Source: Candidatus Kapaibacterium sp. (lineage in GTDB: Bacteria; Bacteroidota; Ignavibacteria; Kapaibacteriales; NICIL-2). Taken from it: a DNA stretch of 64,000 nt. Of the stretch, positions 46,323-56,911 are shown in pieces (position 1 is the first letter of the stretch; each line of letters starts with the position of its first letter). The stretch is taken from assembly GCA_026003495.1 (NCBI GenBank), contig BPHK01000001.1:248001-312000 (forward strand), in the 5' to 3' direction. The notes under the pieces are model-generated. The model did not search any database. It was not told the origin of the DNA and saw nothing but the letters and a program-made list of their open reading frames with translations. The position numbers and the translations under genes were made by a program.

Positions 46323-47351
46323 ATGACGACCACGTTTCAAATGCCTGAGCGTGTCCTGGTTGAGCAGAACACCCCCTCGACGGGACGCTTTGTGCTTCAA
46401 CCCCTCGAGGAAGGCTACGGCGTCACTGTCGGCAATTCACTCCGACGGGTGCTGCTGTCGTCCATTCCCGGGGCGGCGATCATCGGTCTGAAAATCAGCG
46501 GCGTCCTCCATGAATTCCAGACGATCCGCGGCGTTGTTGAGGATGTGAGCCAAATTGTGCTCAACCTTAAAGAAGTTCGGCTCCGTGTGGACGATCCCAA
46601 AGTGACGCGCATCGCATTTCAACTACATGGCCCTGGCCAATGGAAAGCCAGCGCGATCCAAGACGCTGCACCATTGGTGCAGGTACTCAATCCCGACCAT
46701 GTCATCGCGACCTTAGGGGACGATGCGCAGCTCGACGTTGAGCTCCGCATCGGCATCGGACGCGGATACGTCCCGGCGGAAGAGCACCCAACCGCAGATT
46801 TCCCCATTGGGATGATTCCGATTGACGCCATCTACTCGCCGATCAAGAACGTTGTCTACAGCGTCGAGCCGTTCCGCGTCCGTCAGAAGACTGACTATGA
46901 GCGCTTGGTACTCGAAGTCAAGACCGACGGCACCGTTGAACCGATCCAAGCAGTCGAGCAGGCAGCTCGATTGCTGATAGATCATATCAAGCTCTTTGGT
47001 GCGCTCCGTGCTAGTGGGGATGGTGCGGTGGATCAGCAGGTGCAGCAATCTCCAAAAGCAGAAGCACCGAAGGAATCCGCTGTCTCATCCGATGTGCTCC
47101 GCATGCGCCGAATTCTCCAGACGCCGGTCGAGGAACTCGAGCTTTCGGTGCGCGCACACAACTGCTTGCGTGCAGCGAACATCAAGACGGTTGCCGATCT
47201 TGTCTCCAAACGCGAGCAAGAACTGCTCAAGTACCGAAACTTCGGACGGAAATCCCTTGCCGAAGTTGCCGAAGCTATCCAAAACTTGGGGCTGAGCTTC
47301 GGGATGGATGTCGACAAGTACCTCAAAGAAGATCGCCCAGCCAGCGCGTAA
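46323..47351 (+). CDS. rpoA: DNA-directed RNA polymerase subunit alpha
   Basis: 342 residues from 46323 (MTTTFQMPERVLVEQ). An ATG at 46275 would add 16 residues. The N-terminal dimerisation domain has PLEEGYGVTVGNSLRRVLLSS; the C-terminal domain, after a Gln/Ala/Glu linker, has VEELELSVRAHNCLRAANI and LLKYRNFGRKSLAEV, which bind UP-element DNA and activators. The gap from rpsK is 55 bp and holds no rpsD. Confidence 0.96.
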   Translation: MTTTFQMPERVLVEQNTPSTGRFVLQPLEEGYGVTVGNSLRRVLLSSIPGAAIIGLKISGVLHEFQTIRGVVEDVSQIVLNLKEVRLRVDDPKVTRIAFQLHGPGQWKASAIQDAAPLVQVLNPDHVIATLGDDAQLDVELRIGIGRGYVPAEEHPTADFPIGMIPIDAIYSPIKNVVYSVEPFRVRQKTDYERLVLEVKTDGTVEPIQAVEQAARLLIDHIKLFGALRASGDGAVDQQVQQSPKAEAPKESAVSSDVLRMRRILQTPVEELELSVRAHNCLRAANIKTVADLVSKREQELLKYRNFGRKSLAEVAEAIQNLGLSFGMDVDKYLKEDRPASA

Positions 47352-47387
47352 CCGCGATTTGTCGAACAACCCGCCAGAGAATCCCAG

Positions 47388-48125
47388 ATGCGACACGTCA
47401 AGAAAGGTCGAAAACTCAAACGAACCGAAAGCCACCGCAGAGCGCTCCTTTCGAACTTGGCGAGCTCGCTTATTCGCAGCGAGCAGAAAATGATTCGAAC
47501 AACACTCGCAAAAGCAAAGGAGCTCCGTCCGTTCGTCGAACGGCTGATCACAAAAGCACGTCGTGCCTACCAACGCGAGCGTTCCGGGCAGCTTCCTAGC
47601 GGTAGAACGGATCTGCATACGCGTCGGTTGGTTGCCCGCGTCATCCGCGACGAAGCGGTGTTGCAGGAGCTTTTTGACGTCGTCGCTCCCGTTGTTGCCG
47701 AGCGCAACGGCGGTTATACGCGCATTGTCAAGCTCGGATACCGTCGTGGCGATGGTGCGCAAGAGGCGATCATCCAACTGGTAGATTGGGCTGCTCCGCA
47801 GGACGGCGCAACCTCATCCCAGCGCAAGCGGCGTCCGCAGAAACGCACATCGCCGGCAAGTAGCGCTCCCCAGCAGACATCTCCGCTCTCGACGCCCTCG
47901 GAAGCTGCTTCAGAGACAGCCGAGTCTGCCGCTGGAATAACTTCCGATGACACCGCCGCCGATGCACTGGAAGGAGCCGCTGCTGAGCCCGCTGCAGACG
48001 TGGCTACTGCAGAAACTCCGACAGCTGAACCACCAGCAAGCCTGCAGACTGAGGAAGGCTCCGAACCAAGCGCACAGCAAACCAGCTCGGACACCTCCGA
48101 CGACAAAGGCAAGCAAGCGCTCTAA
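47388..48125 (+). CDS. rplQ: 50S ribosomal protein L17 with long C-terminal tail
   Basis: 245 residues. The L17 core is residues 1-130: MRHVKKGRKLKRTESHRRAL, SLIRSEQKMIRTTLAKAKELRP and the final GGYTRIVKLGYRRGDGAQ. The last 110 residues are almost only Ala, Ser, Thr, Pro, Glu, Gln and Asp, with no aromatic residue after the core's last Trp, and are surely disordered. Typical L17 has 115-170 residues. It closes the alpha operon. Confidence 0.94.
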   Translation: MRHVKKGRKLKRTESHRRALLSNLASSLIRSEQKMIRTTLAKAKELRPFVERLITKARRAYQRERSGQLPSGRTDLHTRRLVARVIRDEAVLQELFDVVAPVVAERNGGYTRIVKLGYRRGDGAQEAIIQLVDWAAPQDGATSSQRKRRPQKRTSPASSAPQQTSPLSTPSEAASETAESAAGITSDDTAADALEGAAAEPAADVATAETPTAEPPASLQTEEGSEPSAQQTSSDTSDDKGKQAL

Positions 48126-48173
48126 CTAAGTGCTCCCACGGAGCTGTTGCAGTCACACTCTCCTTCCTCGGCA

Positions 48174-48791
48174 ATGCACACGCCTCGCGTTGCATTCCTT
48201 CGCAGCGTAGTCCGCTTGGAGGAATTGCCAGACTATCCTTTCCCAGAAGTTGCATTCGCGGGGCGGTCAAATGTCGGCAAATCGTCGCTGCTCAATGCGT
48301 TGGTGCTTCAGCGTCGGCTGGCGCGTACAAGCGCCACTCCTGGACAGACGCGGAGTATCAACCTCTACCCCGTCAATGGGGAGTGGGTGCTCGTTGACCT
48401 TCCTGGCTATGGCTACGCGCGAGTTGCGCGTCAGCAGCGCGAGGAGTTCCGCCGTTTGGTGATGGGGTACCTGCTCGAACGCAAGCAGCTCGCGCTCGCG
48501 TGCGTGTTGGTTGATGCACGCCGCGATCCGACCAACGATGACCTTGCGCTGCTGGAAGAACTCGAGCTTCACCACCGGCGTTTCGCTGTAATTTTGACCA
48601 AGACCGATACAATCGCTCCCGTCGCACTCCAAGAGCGGCTCGACCAGATCCGTGGCCTGGTCGAGCAGTGCACTGCCTGCATGGACGTCCTGGCAACCTC
48701 GGCTCGTACAAAGCTCGGCCGAACGCACCTGTGGGCACTCATTCGGAATGCGCTCGATTGCTATCGCACACAACAATCAGCTTCAGCATGA
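48174..48791 (+). CDS. engB: ribosome biogenesis GTPase YsxC/EngB
   Basis: 205 residues. The GTPase motifs are [14 protein letters not shown] (G1), [11 protein letters not shown] with the switch I Thr, [10 protein letters not shown] (G3) and TKTD (G4). The G3 variant DLPGYGYA is typical of this family. It helps 50S assembly. The ATG at 48174 was chosen over a TTG 27 bp upstream. Its stop overlaps purE (ATGA). Confidence 0.95.
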   Translation: MHTPRVAFLRSVVRLEELPDYPFPEVAFAGRSNVGKSSLLNALVLQRRLARTSATPGQTRSINLYPVNGEWVLVDLPGYGYARVARQQREEFRRLVMGYLLERKQLALACVLVDARRDPTNDDLALLEELELHHRRFAVILTKTDTIAPVALQERLDQIRGLVEQCTACMDVLATSARTKLGRTHLWALIRNALDCYRTQQSASA

Positions 48792-49333
48792 CTTCCACTA
48801 CACCGCTTGTAGGTATCGTCATGGGCAGCGATTCGGACTATCCAGTCCTCCAAGAGGCTGCCGTGATGCTTGAGCGTTTCGAAATTCCATACGAACTCCG
48901 CGTCGTGTCTGCGCACCGAACCCCGGACGATATGGCACACTACGGCCGATCTGCGCTTGAGCGTGGCCTGAAGGTTATCATCGCTGGCGCCGGTGGAGCT
49001 GCCCATCTTCCTGGGATGCTCGCATCGCATACCGTTCTGCCGGTCATTGGTGTGCCGATTCCGACCAAGCATCTAGGGGGGATTGATTCGCTCTATTCCA
49101 TCGTTCAAATGCCTGCAGGTGTCCCCGTGGCAACTGTTGCCATTGGCGGTGGACGCAATGCAGGGATACTCGCTGCGGAAATTATCGCAACCTTCGATCG
49201 TACAGTGCAAGAAAAACTCTTGGCATACAAAGCAGAGCTAGCTGAGCAATCGCGTGCAAAAAATCCGCTGCCTGCTGGTGGTAAGCTGCGCATGGCAATC
49301 GAAAAGCCCTACGATCGCGATGAAGTCTCATGA
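48788..49333 (+). CDS. purE: N5-carboxyaminoimidazole ribonucleotide mutase
   Basis: 181 residues. Signature [28 protein letters not shown] and [14 protein letters not shown] identify class I PurE, which converts N5-CAIR to CAIR in purine synthesis. The C-terminal 20 residues are slightly longer than usual. Confidence 0.95.
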   Translation: MTSTTPLVGIVMGSDSDYPVLQEAAVMLERFEIPYELRVVSAHRTPDDMAHYGRSALERGLKVIIAGAGGAAHLPGMLASHTVLPVIGVPIPTKHLGGIDSLYSIVQMPAGVPVATVAIGGGRNAGILAAEIIATFDRTVQEKLLAYKAELAEQSRAKNPLPAGGKLRMAIEKPYDRDEVS

Positions 49334-49381
49334 GCAACTGTTCCGCACTGGATGTTCCAATGCATCGAGAAGTGATCGGTA

Positions 49382-50632
49382 ATGGATGCTAACACCACAA
49401 CGCAACCTGCCGTGCTACCCCATACCGATAGTCAGAGTGCACGCCAGGCCGATTCCGAACTTGTGCGCCTTTTCCAGCTTGTGCGCCGATACCGGCGAAT
49501 GATTGCGCTTGTGATCGCTTTGGGCACATTCAGCGCGGCGGTTGTTGCGTTCCTGCTGCCCAACGAATATTCGAGCACGGTCAATGCTGTGCCGCCGAAG
49601 CGTCCGCAGACAGGGCTTGAATCAGTGGTCAGTGGGCTGTCGAGCGCACTGCGCGATTTTGGACTCACACGATTAGGGGGTGCTCGGACATCGAGTGGAG
49701 GCTACGATTTCATCGTGGTGCTCCAGAGCCGCTCACTGCTCGATTCGCTCATCGAACGCTTCGATTTAGTCAAGGTGTACGAGATCACCGATGCTCGCTC
49801 GCCGGATTCAGCGCGAGCACTGGCTCGCAAGGAATTGCTCGATCGCTACGAAATCGAAACCGATGCAGCGGGGAACTACCTCATCACCATTACCGACCGC
49901 GACCGTTACCGTGCGGCGGCAATGGCTAACGCGGTCGTCGAGATTGCCAACAACATTGCGCGCGAGCTCGAGGCGCGCGAAAACCAAGTCTTCCTGGCAG
50001 GAATCCAGCAGCGCCTCGATGCTGCAATTGCACGAATGAATGCACTTGCAGATTCGCTCGAGGCTGTAAGCCGCAAAACGCTGATGTACTCTCCACTAGA
50101 CCAGGCACGAGCTGCTGCATCTGCAATTGCGGAAGCGAAAGCCCAACTGCTCAGTCAGGAAATTGTGCTCGGTGTGCTGCAGGAGCGGTATGGAGACGAC
50201 GATCCGGCAACGCAGCAGCAACGGCGCGTGGTCGAGTCGCTGCGTCAAAAGGTGCAGGATGCAGAAAATCGGCCGGGGTTTGTCGGCAATTTTTCTTTGC
50301 GAGAGGCGCCCCGGGCAGCGTACGACTACCTCCGGTACTACACCGAGCTCGAAACAATGATGAAACTGAAAGCAGCGATGCTCCCGACGTTGGAGGAAGT
50401 GCGGACAAGTCTCGTGCGGAACTCACCGTCGCTCTACGTCCTCGATCCAGCGCTACCGGCAATCAAGAAATCATCGCCACGGCGCTCGCTCATCATCGGA
50501 GGAGCGTTCGTTGCAAGTGCGATCCTTGCACTGCTCCTTGCGCTGGTGATGGAAACACTCCGGAACGTACGAGAGCAGCTCGATCGCTCCAGCAGCTCTT
50601 CTGCGCTTGAGCATGGTGCCAATGGCCAGTAG
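49382..50632 (+). CDS. Wzz-type polysaccharide chain-length determinant
   Basis: 416 residues. It has two membrane helices near the ends (about residues 40-60, IALVIALGTFSAAVVAFLL, and 375-398, LIIGGAFVASAILALLLAL) with a long periplasmic coiled-coil region between, and a Pro-rich start of the second helix. This is the layout of Wzz/PCP-1 proteins. There is no Walker motif, so it is not a kinase-bearing PCP-2a. TGTTCCAA lies 29 nt before the ATG. The next gene is an O-antigen ligase/polymerase, which fits. Confidence 0.88.
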   Translation: MDANTTTQPAVLPHTDSQSARQADSELVRLFQLVRRYRRMIALVIALGTFSAAVVAFLLPNEYSSTVNAVPPKRPQTGLESVVSGLSSALRDFGLTRLGGARTSSGGYDFIVVLQSRSLLDSLIERFDLVKVYEITDARSPDSARALARKELLDRYEIETDAAGNYLITITDRDRYRAAAMANAVVEIANNIARELEARENQVFLAGIQQRLDAAIARMNALADSLEAVSRKTLMYSPLDQARAAASAIAEAKAQLLSQEIVLGVLQERYGDDDPATQQQRRVVESLRQKVQDAENRPGFVGNFSLREAPRAAYDYLRYYTELETMMKLKAAMLPTLEEVRTSLVRNSPSLYVLDPALPAIKKSSPRRSLIIGGAFVASAILALLLALVMETLRNVREQLDRSSSSSALEHGANGQ

Positions 50633-50762
50633 CGCTGGCAAGCGGGTGTGCACGCTCGATCAGGGGCGTGTGTTCGCGAGTGTGGCAACGCGGAGTGCCT
50701 GGTCACCGCCCTACTCCGTGCGTTGTTGCCGTGTGTGATACGATGTCGCAGTATCTCTGCCA

Positions 50763-52289
50763 ATGAACGCTGATCCATCGAAGACCCCTCCTGCGTTGGA
50801 TGGCCACCGCAGGTGGCGGCACTCTCTGCGCAGAATTGCCCAGGCGTTTGCGCTGTTAGGTCGGAACACCCGTGAGCTGTTCGTAGCACTTACCGTTGCT
50901 GCTGTCCTAAGCCTATCAGCGACAACAGGGAAGTGGGAGGTCGTTGCAGGAATTGCAGGGGGTATCGTTTCGCTCTTGGTGCTGGTACGCTTCCCGCGCG
51001 TGCACTGGTTCATGTTCTTTGGCATTATGCCGTGGTTTTTTCGCCAGAGTGACGTCGGCGTTTCGCTCTTCGATGCGGCATTTGCAGTGTACCTTGCTAC
51101 GCTTCTGGGAGGGTGGTGGGTTCGTGCATTGCTGAGCCGTCAGCAGGAGATTCTTTGGGAGCGGAAGGATGTGTTCTTTCTTGCGGTGCTTCTTGGGACG
51201 GCGACAAGTAGCATCGTTGCAGTCAGCCGGGGTGCGACGCTTCTTGACTGGGCACGAGACTGGGCGCTACTTGCAATGGGTGCATTCTACTTCGTCTTCC
51301 GCTCGACCTTCCGACAGGAGCGCGATTTCCGATACTATGCCTTTCTCCTGGTGGTCCTTTCGGCAAGTTTGGCAGTGTGGGCAATGTTCAACCTTCGGCA
51401 GCAGGTCCTGGAGGCTATCTACGCCTACCAAATTCGCGGAGTAAAAGGGGTCAATGCCGTCTACCTCATCGGCTTTTTCTTGAGCGTTTCGTTCTACCTC
51501 TACTCTCGACGCGGCGTAGAGCGTCTGCTGTGGGCGCTTGTTTCCAGTCTGATTGCTGGTGGTATTGTGGTCTCTTATACCCGCACGATCTGGGCGGGCA
51601 CGATTGCAGCGCTGATAGCGATGATTGTGTTGCTTCCCTGGCAGCAGCGGCGCCGATTGCTTGCAGGGATGGCAATTGTCGCTGCTGTATTTCTCGTCAG
51701 TGGCTGGATTGTCCTTGGGTCGTCGTTCCCTGTTGTTATGCAGTTAGTAGCCAATCGAGCGCTGACGGTCAAGAGTGGTGCAAAGGTCGCCTCCCTCATC
51801 GAGCGCCGGGACGAGAGCATCCATGTGCTCAAGCTCCTGCGCCAACCCGACATTGCCGTTGCTGGGGTTGGCCCTGCCAACGAACATGTGTACTACGACT
51901 CGTACTTGGGAACGACCGTCCGGAGCCGTTTTGTGCACAATGGCCTGCTTGCGCTCATGTTCAAGTTCGGTATTCCGCTCGGCATCTTCATCTACGGCTT
52001 CCATCTTGCGATGGTTGCCAAGGGCATCGGATGCTACATTCGAAGTCGTCACACGCGCTGGGAGCCATACGTGCTGCCATTTACGCTCAGTCTCATTGGT
52101 ACCACAGTCATGGACTGGACGACCAATGCATTCATGCTTCGGAGCGGGACGCTCTTTTTGGCAATGCTCTACGCGGGGGTTGGGATTGCTGACCGTTTGA
52201 TTCGGGAGGATGCGCAGCAGCGGTCCCATCGTAATAGCGCTTCCGCAGTGCCGCTGAGCATCCATCCAACGGGCAATGGTACGTCTTGA
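50763..52289 (+). CDS. O-antigen ligase/polymerase-family membrane protein
   Basis: 508 residues with about 11-12 hydrophobic helices and the large periplasmic loop typical of the WaaL/Wzy family after residue 300 (GVGPANEHVYYDSYLG, with RSRFVHNGLLALMFKFGIP). These enzymes polymerise or ligate lipid-linked polysaccharide on the periplasmic face. It follows the Wzz gene by 130 bp. Its last 158 bp overlap an opposite-strand gene. Confidence 0.85.
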   Translation: MNADPSKTPPALDGHRRWRHSLRRIAQAFALLGRNTRELFVALTVAAVLSLSATTGKWEVVAGIAGGIVSLLVLVRFPRVHWFMFFGIMPWFFRQSDVGVSLFDAAFAVYLATLLGGWWVRALLSRQQEILWERKDVFFLAVLLGTATSSIVAVSRGATLLDWARDWALLAMGAFYFVFRSTFRQERDFRYYAFLLVVLSASLAVWAMFNLRQQVLEAIYAYQIRGVKGVNAVYLIGFFLSVSFYLYSRRGVERLLWALVSSLIAGGIVVSYTRTIWAGTIAALIAMIVLLPWQQRRRLLAGMAIVAAVFLVSGWIVLGSSFPVVMQLVANRALTVKSGAKVASLIERRDESIHVLKLLRQPDIAVAGVGPANEHVYYDSYLGTTVRSRFVHNGLLALMFKFGIPLGIFIYGFHLAMVAKGIGCYIRSRHTRWEPYVLPFTLSLIGTTVMDWTTNAFMLRSGTLFLAMLYAGVGIADRLIREDAQQRSHRNSASAVPLSIHPTGNGTS

Positions 52290-52476
52290 GCGCATCAAGC
52301 AACACATCGAGCACGGTCTCTGGCGGGAGCTGCGTGCCAATGACAACATAACGAGTTCCCTCGAGCGTGCAGCATCCGCCGTTGCGTACCGATCGGTCTC
52401 GCCGCACGACGATGCCGTGGCTGCTTAAGAGTTCCGTTGCTTCAGTGATGAGTTTGGTCAGGTTTGATCTAGACAT
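52132..52476 (-). CDS. small conserved-looking protein of unknown function
   Basis: 114 residues from the ATG at 52476. The first 65 residues look like a real globular domain (LTKLITEATELLSSHGIVVR, GGCCTLEGTRYVVIGTQLPP, VLDVLLDALKTYHCP) with four cysteines in total; the remainder is low-complexity. The start overlaps the preceding membrane-protein gene by 8 bp, which supports translation. The C-terminal half is antisense to the O-antigen ligase. No function recognised. Confidence 0.6.
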   Translation of the reverse strand: MSRSNLTKLITEATELLSSHGIVVRRDRSVRNGGCCTLEGTRYVVIGTQLPPETVLDVLLDALKTYHCPLDGCSAALRKRYYDGTAAAHPPESNGQQSQPPRRALPKRASRSEA

Positions 52477-52993
52477 GGGGAAGTCGCCGCGGTTGAACGA
52501 CCAAGACGACAATGACAGTCGCCGCAGTCAGAACGTTGAGCAGGTCCGCTGGCGACTGGCGGAAGAATCGCTTCTCGACCAGGGTGCGAATCGTCTCGTA
52601 CCGTTCCGGAGGAGGAGGAATGGTACGACTGGGAAACTCCCGTGCCAGCGCAAGCTCGGTTGGTGCGGTCCAACCTTGCCAAGCAAGACTGGCGCTCATC
52701 AGGAGCAGTGCTATTGCAAGGTAGCCCTCCTTCCGCAATAAGCGGCGACAGACGAGCGCCATAACAACAGCCGCTGTGAGCGTCAATCCATAGCTTGCCC
52801 ATCCGATGAGAGCGAAGTTTTGTGCAAGACGGAGCTGGTCGAGCTGCTGCGCGATTGGAACAGGGCGTAAGCGCATTGTTCCTGGTTCGTAGAGGTCGTA
52901 CGTAACAATGGCACGACCGATTGTTGCGCTAAGCCAGAGCAGCAATCCAATCGCGGTAGTGGCAAGAGCGGTGCGCTGGGCAGCAGTGGGCAT
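52469..52993 (-). CDS. membrane protein of unknown function
   Basis: 174 residues from the ATG at 52993. There are about three to four hydrophobic helices (TTAIGLLLWLSATIGRAIV, LTLTAAVVMALVC, LAIALLLMSASLAWQGW, and the C-terminal VLTAATVIVVLVVQ). No family recognised. It is coupled to the small gene at 52132-52476, and a TAATTTTG element lies 34 bp upstream of the start. Confidence 0.65.
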   Translation of the reverse strand: MPTAAQRTALATTAIGLLLWLSATIGRAIVTYDLYEPGTMRLRPVPIAQQLDQLRLAQNFALIGWASYGLTLTAAVVMALVCRRLLRKEGYLAIALLLMSASLAWQGWTAPTELALAREFPSRTIPPPPERYETIRTLVEKRFFRQSPADLLNVLTAATVIVVLVVQPRRLPHV

Positions 52994-53026
52994 TCGATTG
53001 ACCAGGGTTGGTGAATTGACAGCCGG

Positions 53027-53034
53027 CAAAATTA
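53027..53034 (-). promoter_or_regulatory. candidate -7 element (TAnnTTTG)
   Basis: The minus strand reads TAATTTTG, an exact match, 34 bp before the ATG at 52993. It is divergent from the groES-groEL promoter. Confidence 0.45.
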
Positions 53035-53072
53035 CTCGCCACATTTTCAGGGGCAGCACACAATAAACGACG

Positions 53073-53099
53073 TTAGCACTCGTCAACGGCGACTGCTAA
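53073..53099 (+). promoter_or_regulatory. CIRCE element (HrcA operator)
   Basis: TTAGCACTC, nine bases, GACTGCTAA. The consensus is TTAGCACTC-N9-GAGTGCTAA, so there is one mismatch in the right arm. It lies 44 bp before groES and should bind the heat-shock repressor HrcA. Confidence 0.9.
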
Positions 53100-53115
53100 C
53101 GCTCAACCTCTATCA

Positions 53116-53125
53116 TGTTCCACCA
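53116..53125 (+). promoter_or_regulatory. leader element TGTTCCACCA before groES
   Basis: TGTTCCACCA starts 27 nt before the groES ATG and is followed by TTTTCGAGGG. The same ten bases lie 28 nt before rplL. Confidence 0.45.
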
Positions 53126-53142
53126 TTTTCGAGGGTCGCGCT

Positions 53143-53433
53143 ATGAATCTCACCCCACTCTACGATCGCGTCATTGTCCGCCCGTCGGAGCCGGAAGAAG
53201 TCACAAAGGGCGGCATTATCATCCCCGATACAGCAAAGGAAAAGCCGATGCAGGGCGAAGTTGTTGCCGTCGGCAACGGTAAAGTGACCGAAGACGGCAA
53301 AGTGCTTCCCTTGAGTGTCAAGGTCGGCGACAAGGTGCTCTACGGCAAGTACGCAGGCACCGAGATCAAGATTGATGGTGAGGATTACCTCATCATGCGC
53401 GAAAGCGACATCTTCGCTATCATCAACAAGTAA
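53143..53433 (+). CDS. groES: co-chaperonin GroES
   Basis: 96 residues. [19 protein letters not shown] and [19 protein letters not shown] are diagnostic; the mobile loop is [14 protein letters not shown]. It caps GroEL. CIRCE lies upstream and groEL 27 bp downstream. Confidence 0.97.
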   Translation: MNLTPLYDRVIVRPSEPEEVTKGGIIIPDTAKEKPMQGEVVAVGNGKVTEDGKVLPLSVKVGDKVLYGKYAGTEIKIDGEDYLIMRESDIFAIINK

Positions 53434-55086
<1,653 letters not shown>

Positions 55087-55126
55087 TCCTGCTCGCCCTC
55101 GCTGCGGGAGGTTCGACGCATCGCCC

Positions 55127-55157
55127 GAGCGCCTTTGCAAACCGTGCAAAGGCGCTC
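55127..55157 (+). terminator. hairpin terminator after groEL
   Basis: GAGCGCCTTTGCA and TGCAAAGGCGCTC form a perfect 13-bp stem with a 5-nt loop, 41 bp after the groEL stop. The downstream tract GTGGTGTTTATG is only moderately T-rich. Confidence 0.7.
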
Positions 55158-55286
55158 GTGGTGTTTATGCATCGCGCCGGCTCCGGTTCGAGTAGCGCAT
55201 GTCTGTGCGTGCATACTGTTGGGACGGGATGAACACCGCATCGTTGCCAGTGCGATGCTACTGTGAGCACTGGCGTGGCGGCAAGT

Positions 55287-55294
55287 TATTTTCG
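55287..55294 (+). promoter_or_regulatory. candidate -7 element (TATTTTCG) of carA
   Basis: TATTTTCG, one mismatch from TAnnTTTG, 35 bp before the ATG at 55329. The same octamer precedes rpsL and rpsH. Confidence 0.35.
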
Positions 55295-55328
55295 CACGTG
55301 GCATGAGAAACTTTTTCTGCTCTTTGTG

Positions 55329-56480
55329 ATGCTCAGTGCACGGCTTGTCCTCGAAAATGGTGCAGTCTTTGAAGGCACCGCATTTGGTGATGTCACTGCG
55401 GAAGCGTGCGGCGAGGTGGTGTTCAATACTGCAATGAGCGGGTACCAGGAAGTGATGACCGATCCGAGTTACAAGGGGCAAATCGTCGTGTTTACAGCCC
55501 CGCACATTGGGAACTACGGCATCAATCCATGGGATAGTGAATCCGATTCGTTGCAAGTGGAGGGTATTGTCGTCCATGAATGCAGTCGCATTGCTTCCAA
55601 CTGGCGCTCGCGATGGACACTGGAGCAGTATCTCCAGACCAACAGGAAAATTGGCATCCAGGGAGTAGATACTCGCCGGCTTGTTCGGATTCTGCGCAGT
55701 GAAGGGGCGATGCGGGGAATTGTTACAACCAGCCAAGAACCAGTCGAAACAATTCTGGCACGCGTCCGAGCACTTCCCTCGATGGAGGGACTTGACCTGT
55801 GTCCGCTTGTAACGACGCAGGATGTTTACACCTTTGTGCCGGAGCGCACAGACGGAGATTTGCTGGAAGACTATCCTGAGCCTCGTTATCACGTCGTCGT
55901 GGTGGATTTCGGCGTCAAGCGGAACATCCTGCGACTGCTTGCACAGCATCACTGCCGCGTAACGGTTGTGCCGGCAACGACGAGCGCAGATGCGATCATG
56001 GCCCTCGATCCGCATGGGGTCGTGCTCTCGAACGGTCCGGGCGATCCAGCAGCGGTTCACTATGGGATCGAAACTGCTCGGGCACTCGCCGAGCGTAGCA
56101 TCCCGATGCTGGGAATTTGCTTGGGGCACCAAATCATCGCGCTTGCCTTCGGCGGGCGGACGTTCAAGTTACGCTTCGGTCACCATGCGGTCAACCATCC
56201 AATCAAAAACCTTCGGACAGGTGCAGTCGAAATTACCTCGCAGAACCATGGCTTTGCCGTTAGCGCCGACAGTCTTCCCCAGGAACTGGAGATAACCCAC
56301 ATCAACCTCAATGATGGCACCGTCGCTGGCTTGCGGCATCGGCGATTCCCAGTGATGTCGGTGCAGTACCATCCAGAAGCTGCGCCTGGTCCGCATGACA
56401 GCCGCTACATTTTCTCGGAGTTCCTCGCCAATGTTGCAGCGTATGCAACCAATACTGCCGTGGCGTCCGTGCAGCTTTGA
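55329..56480 (+). CDS. carA: carbamoyl-phosphate synthase small subunit
   Basis: 383 residues. The N-terminal domain has RLVLENGAVFEGTAFG and MSGYQEVMTDPSYKGQIV. The class I glutamine amidotransferase domain has LSNGPGDPAA, the nucleophile Cys in LGICLGHQIIALAFGG, and the His-Glu pair in VQYHPEAAPGP. It supplies ammonia to CarB for arginine and pyrimidine synthesis. The upstream open frame to 55263 lacks family homology. carB is not in the window. Confidence 0.95.
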   Translation: MLSARLVLENGAVFEGTAFGDVTAEACGEVVFNTAMSGYQEVMTDPSYKGQIVVFTAPHIGNYGINPWDSESDSLQVEGIVVHECSRIASNWRSRWTLEQYLQTNRKIGIQGVDTRRLVRILRSEGAMRGIVTTSQEPVETILARVRALPSMEGLDLCPLVTTQDVYTFVPERTDGDLLEDYPEPRYHVVVVDFGVKRNILRLLAQHHCRVTVVPATTSADAIMALDPHGVVLSNGPGDPAAVHYGIETARALAERSIPMLGICLGHQIIALAFGGRTFKLRFGHHAVNHPIKNLRTGAVEITSQNHGFAVSADSLPQELEITHINLNDGTVAGLRHRRFPVMSVQYHPEAAPGPHDSRYIFSEFLANVAAYATNTAVASVQL

Positions 56481-56516
56481 TTTGAGGCTACTGTTGTGAA
56501 TTTGGAGCCTGCGTAG

Positions 56517-56524
56517 TATTTTTG
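56517..56524 (+). promoter_or_regulatory. promoter of the tRNA-secE cluster (TATTTTTG)
   Basis: TATTTTTG is an exact TAnnTTTG match ending 14 bp before tRNA-Tyr. A TTG lies 20 bp further upstream at the -33 position. This is the best-spaced promoter in the window. Confidence 0.55.
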
Positions 56525-56538
56525 CAGGCTCGAAAGCT

Positions 56539-56622
56539 GGGCGGGTTCCAGAGCGGTCAAATGGGGCAGACTGTAAATCTGCTGGCGTTATGCCTTCGGA
56601 GGTTCGAATCCTTCCCCGCCCA
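56539..56622 (+). tRNA. tRNA-Tyr (GTA)
   Basis: 84-nt type II tRNA with acceptor stem GGGCGGG/CCCGCCC, a long variable arm (class II), TPsiC loop GTTCGAATC and anticodon GTA at 56573-56575. CCA is not encoded. Confidence 0.95.
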
Positions 56623-56632
56623 CGCTTGCGAA

Positions 56633-56705
56633 GCGGGAGTAACTCAGTTGGTAGAGTGACAGCCTTCCAAGCTGTTAGTCGCGGGTTCGAGTCCCGTCTC
56701 CCGCT
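56633..56705 (+). tRNA. tRNA-Gly (TCC)
   Basis: 73 nt with acceptor GCGGGAG/CTCCCGC, anticodon loop CTTCCAA giving anticodon TCC at 56666-56668, and a standard GGTTCGAGTCC T arm. Confidence 0.93.
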
Positions 56706-56724
56706 CGTCATTCGCGCTTGGTGC

Positions 56725-56796
56725 GCGGGAGTAGCTCAGTGGTAGAGCATCAGTTTCCCAAACTGAGGGCCGCGGGTTCGATCCCCGTCTCCCGCT
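56725..56796 (+). tRNA. tRNA-Gly (CCC)
   Basis: 72 nt. The acceptor stem is the same as the preceding tRNA (GCGGGAG/CTCCCGC); the anticodon loop TTCCCAA gives CCC at 56757-56759. The stem CAGT/ACTG flanks it. It reads GGG. Confidence 0.92.
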
Positions 56797-56832
56797 CAGT
56801 ACCAGCAGCAGGCGACTGCTGCACTGCCGTGT

Positions 56833-56905
<73 letters not shown>

Positions 56906-56911
56906 CGCGAC

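Noticed and set aside
56797-56832. Hairpin GCAGC...GCTGC between tRNA-Gly and tRNA-Thr as a terminator
   Set aside because: The stem is short, has no T-run, and lies within a tRNA operon; a processing spacer is more likely.
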